This document shows, piece after piece, positions 63,944 through 64,000 of a DNA stretch of 64,000 bases (position 1 is its first letter; the number at the start of each line of letters is the position of its first letter). The position numbers and the translations under genes were made by a program. The DNA is from Tunturiibacter empetritectus (lineage in GTDB: Bacteria > Acidobacteriota > Terriglobia > Terriglobales > Acidobacteriaceae): the NCBI RefSeq assembly GCF_014201375.1, contig NZ_JACHDZ010000007.1:62001-126000 (forward strand). Direction: 5' to 3'. The notes under the pieces are model-generated. The model did not search any database and was not told the DNA's origin. It was given only the letters and a program-made list of their open reading frames with translations.

Positions 63944-64000
63944 ATGAAGCGAGGTCTGATTGCTTCGTTGGCCGTGGCTGTCTGCGTGTGCCCGGCGGCA
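63944..64000 (+). CDS. Exported protein, cut by the window end
   Basis: GAAGGAG lies before ATG 63944; the visible 19 codons read MKRGLIASLAVAVCVCPAA, a signal peptide. The rest lies beyond the window, so no function can be given. Confidence 0.7.
   Translation, partial: MKRGLIASLAVAVCVCPAA

Overview
The window is a 64 kb stretch of a GC-rich (roughly 60 %) Gram-negative chromosome. Gene content and protein style point to an acidobacterium of the Terriglobia/Acidobacteriaceae type (Granulicella/Edaphobacter-like). This is inference from lpxD, lgt/lspA, OprB-like porin, TonB-domain proteins, an S10-type carboxypeptidase, Gram-negative cox genes and a dispersed hairpin-repeat family; no rRNA or tRNA gene was seen to fix the taxonomy. 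Nearly everything is chromosomal housekeeping or conserved hypothetical. No prophage, transposase, CRISPR array or integrase is visible.

Layout. 1-4.2 kb: exported beta-propeller-like protein (cut by the window edge), SnoaL-like protein, RibD/DHFR-like reductase, a gene-poor kilobase, hpt. 4.3-9.1 kb: lgt, a large unknown membrane protein, aqpZ, and a SprT-like metalloprotease whose frame has no ATG/GTG/TTG at its 5' end. 9.4-16.2 kb: three exported proteins of unknown function (one with TPRs), a membrane-anchored unknown, a RibD_C remnant, a large exported protein split by a frameshift, and a small protein with a Lys/Ser/Pro repeat tail. 16.4-23 kb: ileS-lspA-uvrA on the minus strand. 23-29.5 kb: TonB-like protein, chemotaxis receptor, short TonB-domain protein, CYTH enzyme, Sua5/TsaC and holB. 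29.9-38.7 kb: OprB porin, CAP-domain protein, Mop/TOBE protein, cytochrome P450, tmk, lipoprotein, REC-PAS protein, lpxD. 38.9-46.6 kb: CCA-adding-type nucleotidyltransferase with a histone-like tail, FMN reductase, PEP-mutase-like protein, and the coxB-coxA-coxC cluster with two tiny membrane proteins. 46.6-56.7 kb: pdxT and pdxS (apart), TetR with a divergent membrane protein, LRR protein, GT2, thioesterase, VOC protein, recQ, TonB-domain protein. 56.8-64 kb: Tat-exported beta-lactamase fold, rhodanese, S10 peptidase, a 75-residue conserved-looking protein, RibB with a degenerate RibA domain, a GAF protein ending in a phosphoacceptor-like helix, an exported repeat protein, and the start of one more exported gene.

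Co-operation visible from context: ileS, lspA and uvrA are tightly packed, as are holB and tsaC (4-base overlap), and coxB, coxA, coxC plus a 73-residue membrane protein (4-base overlaps). PdxS and PdxT would form the PLP synthase, Lgt and LspA the lipoprotein pathway.

The most interesting non-gene signal is a family of REP-like intergenic elements (at least seven copies plus a remnant, single or as inverted pairs) whose hairpin arms differ between copies by compensatory changes. Other points worth a look are the frameshift near 14757, the apparent CTG start of the SprT-like gene, the histone-like tail on the CCA-type enzyme, an in-frame repeat insertion inside recQ, and the RibA domain lacking its catalytic motif.
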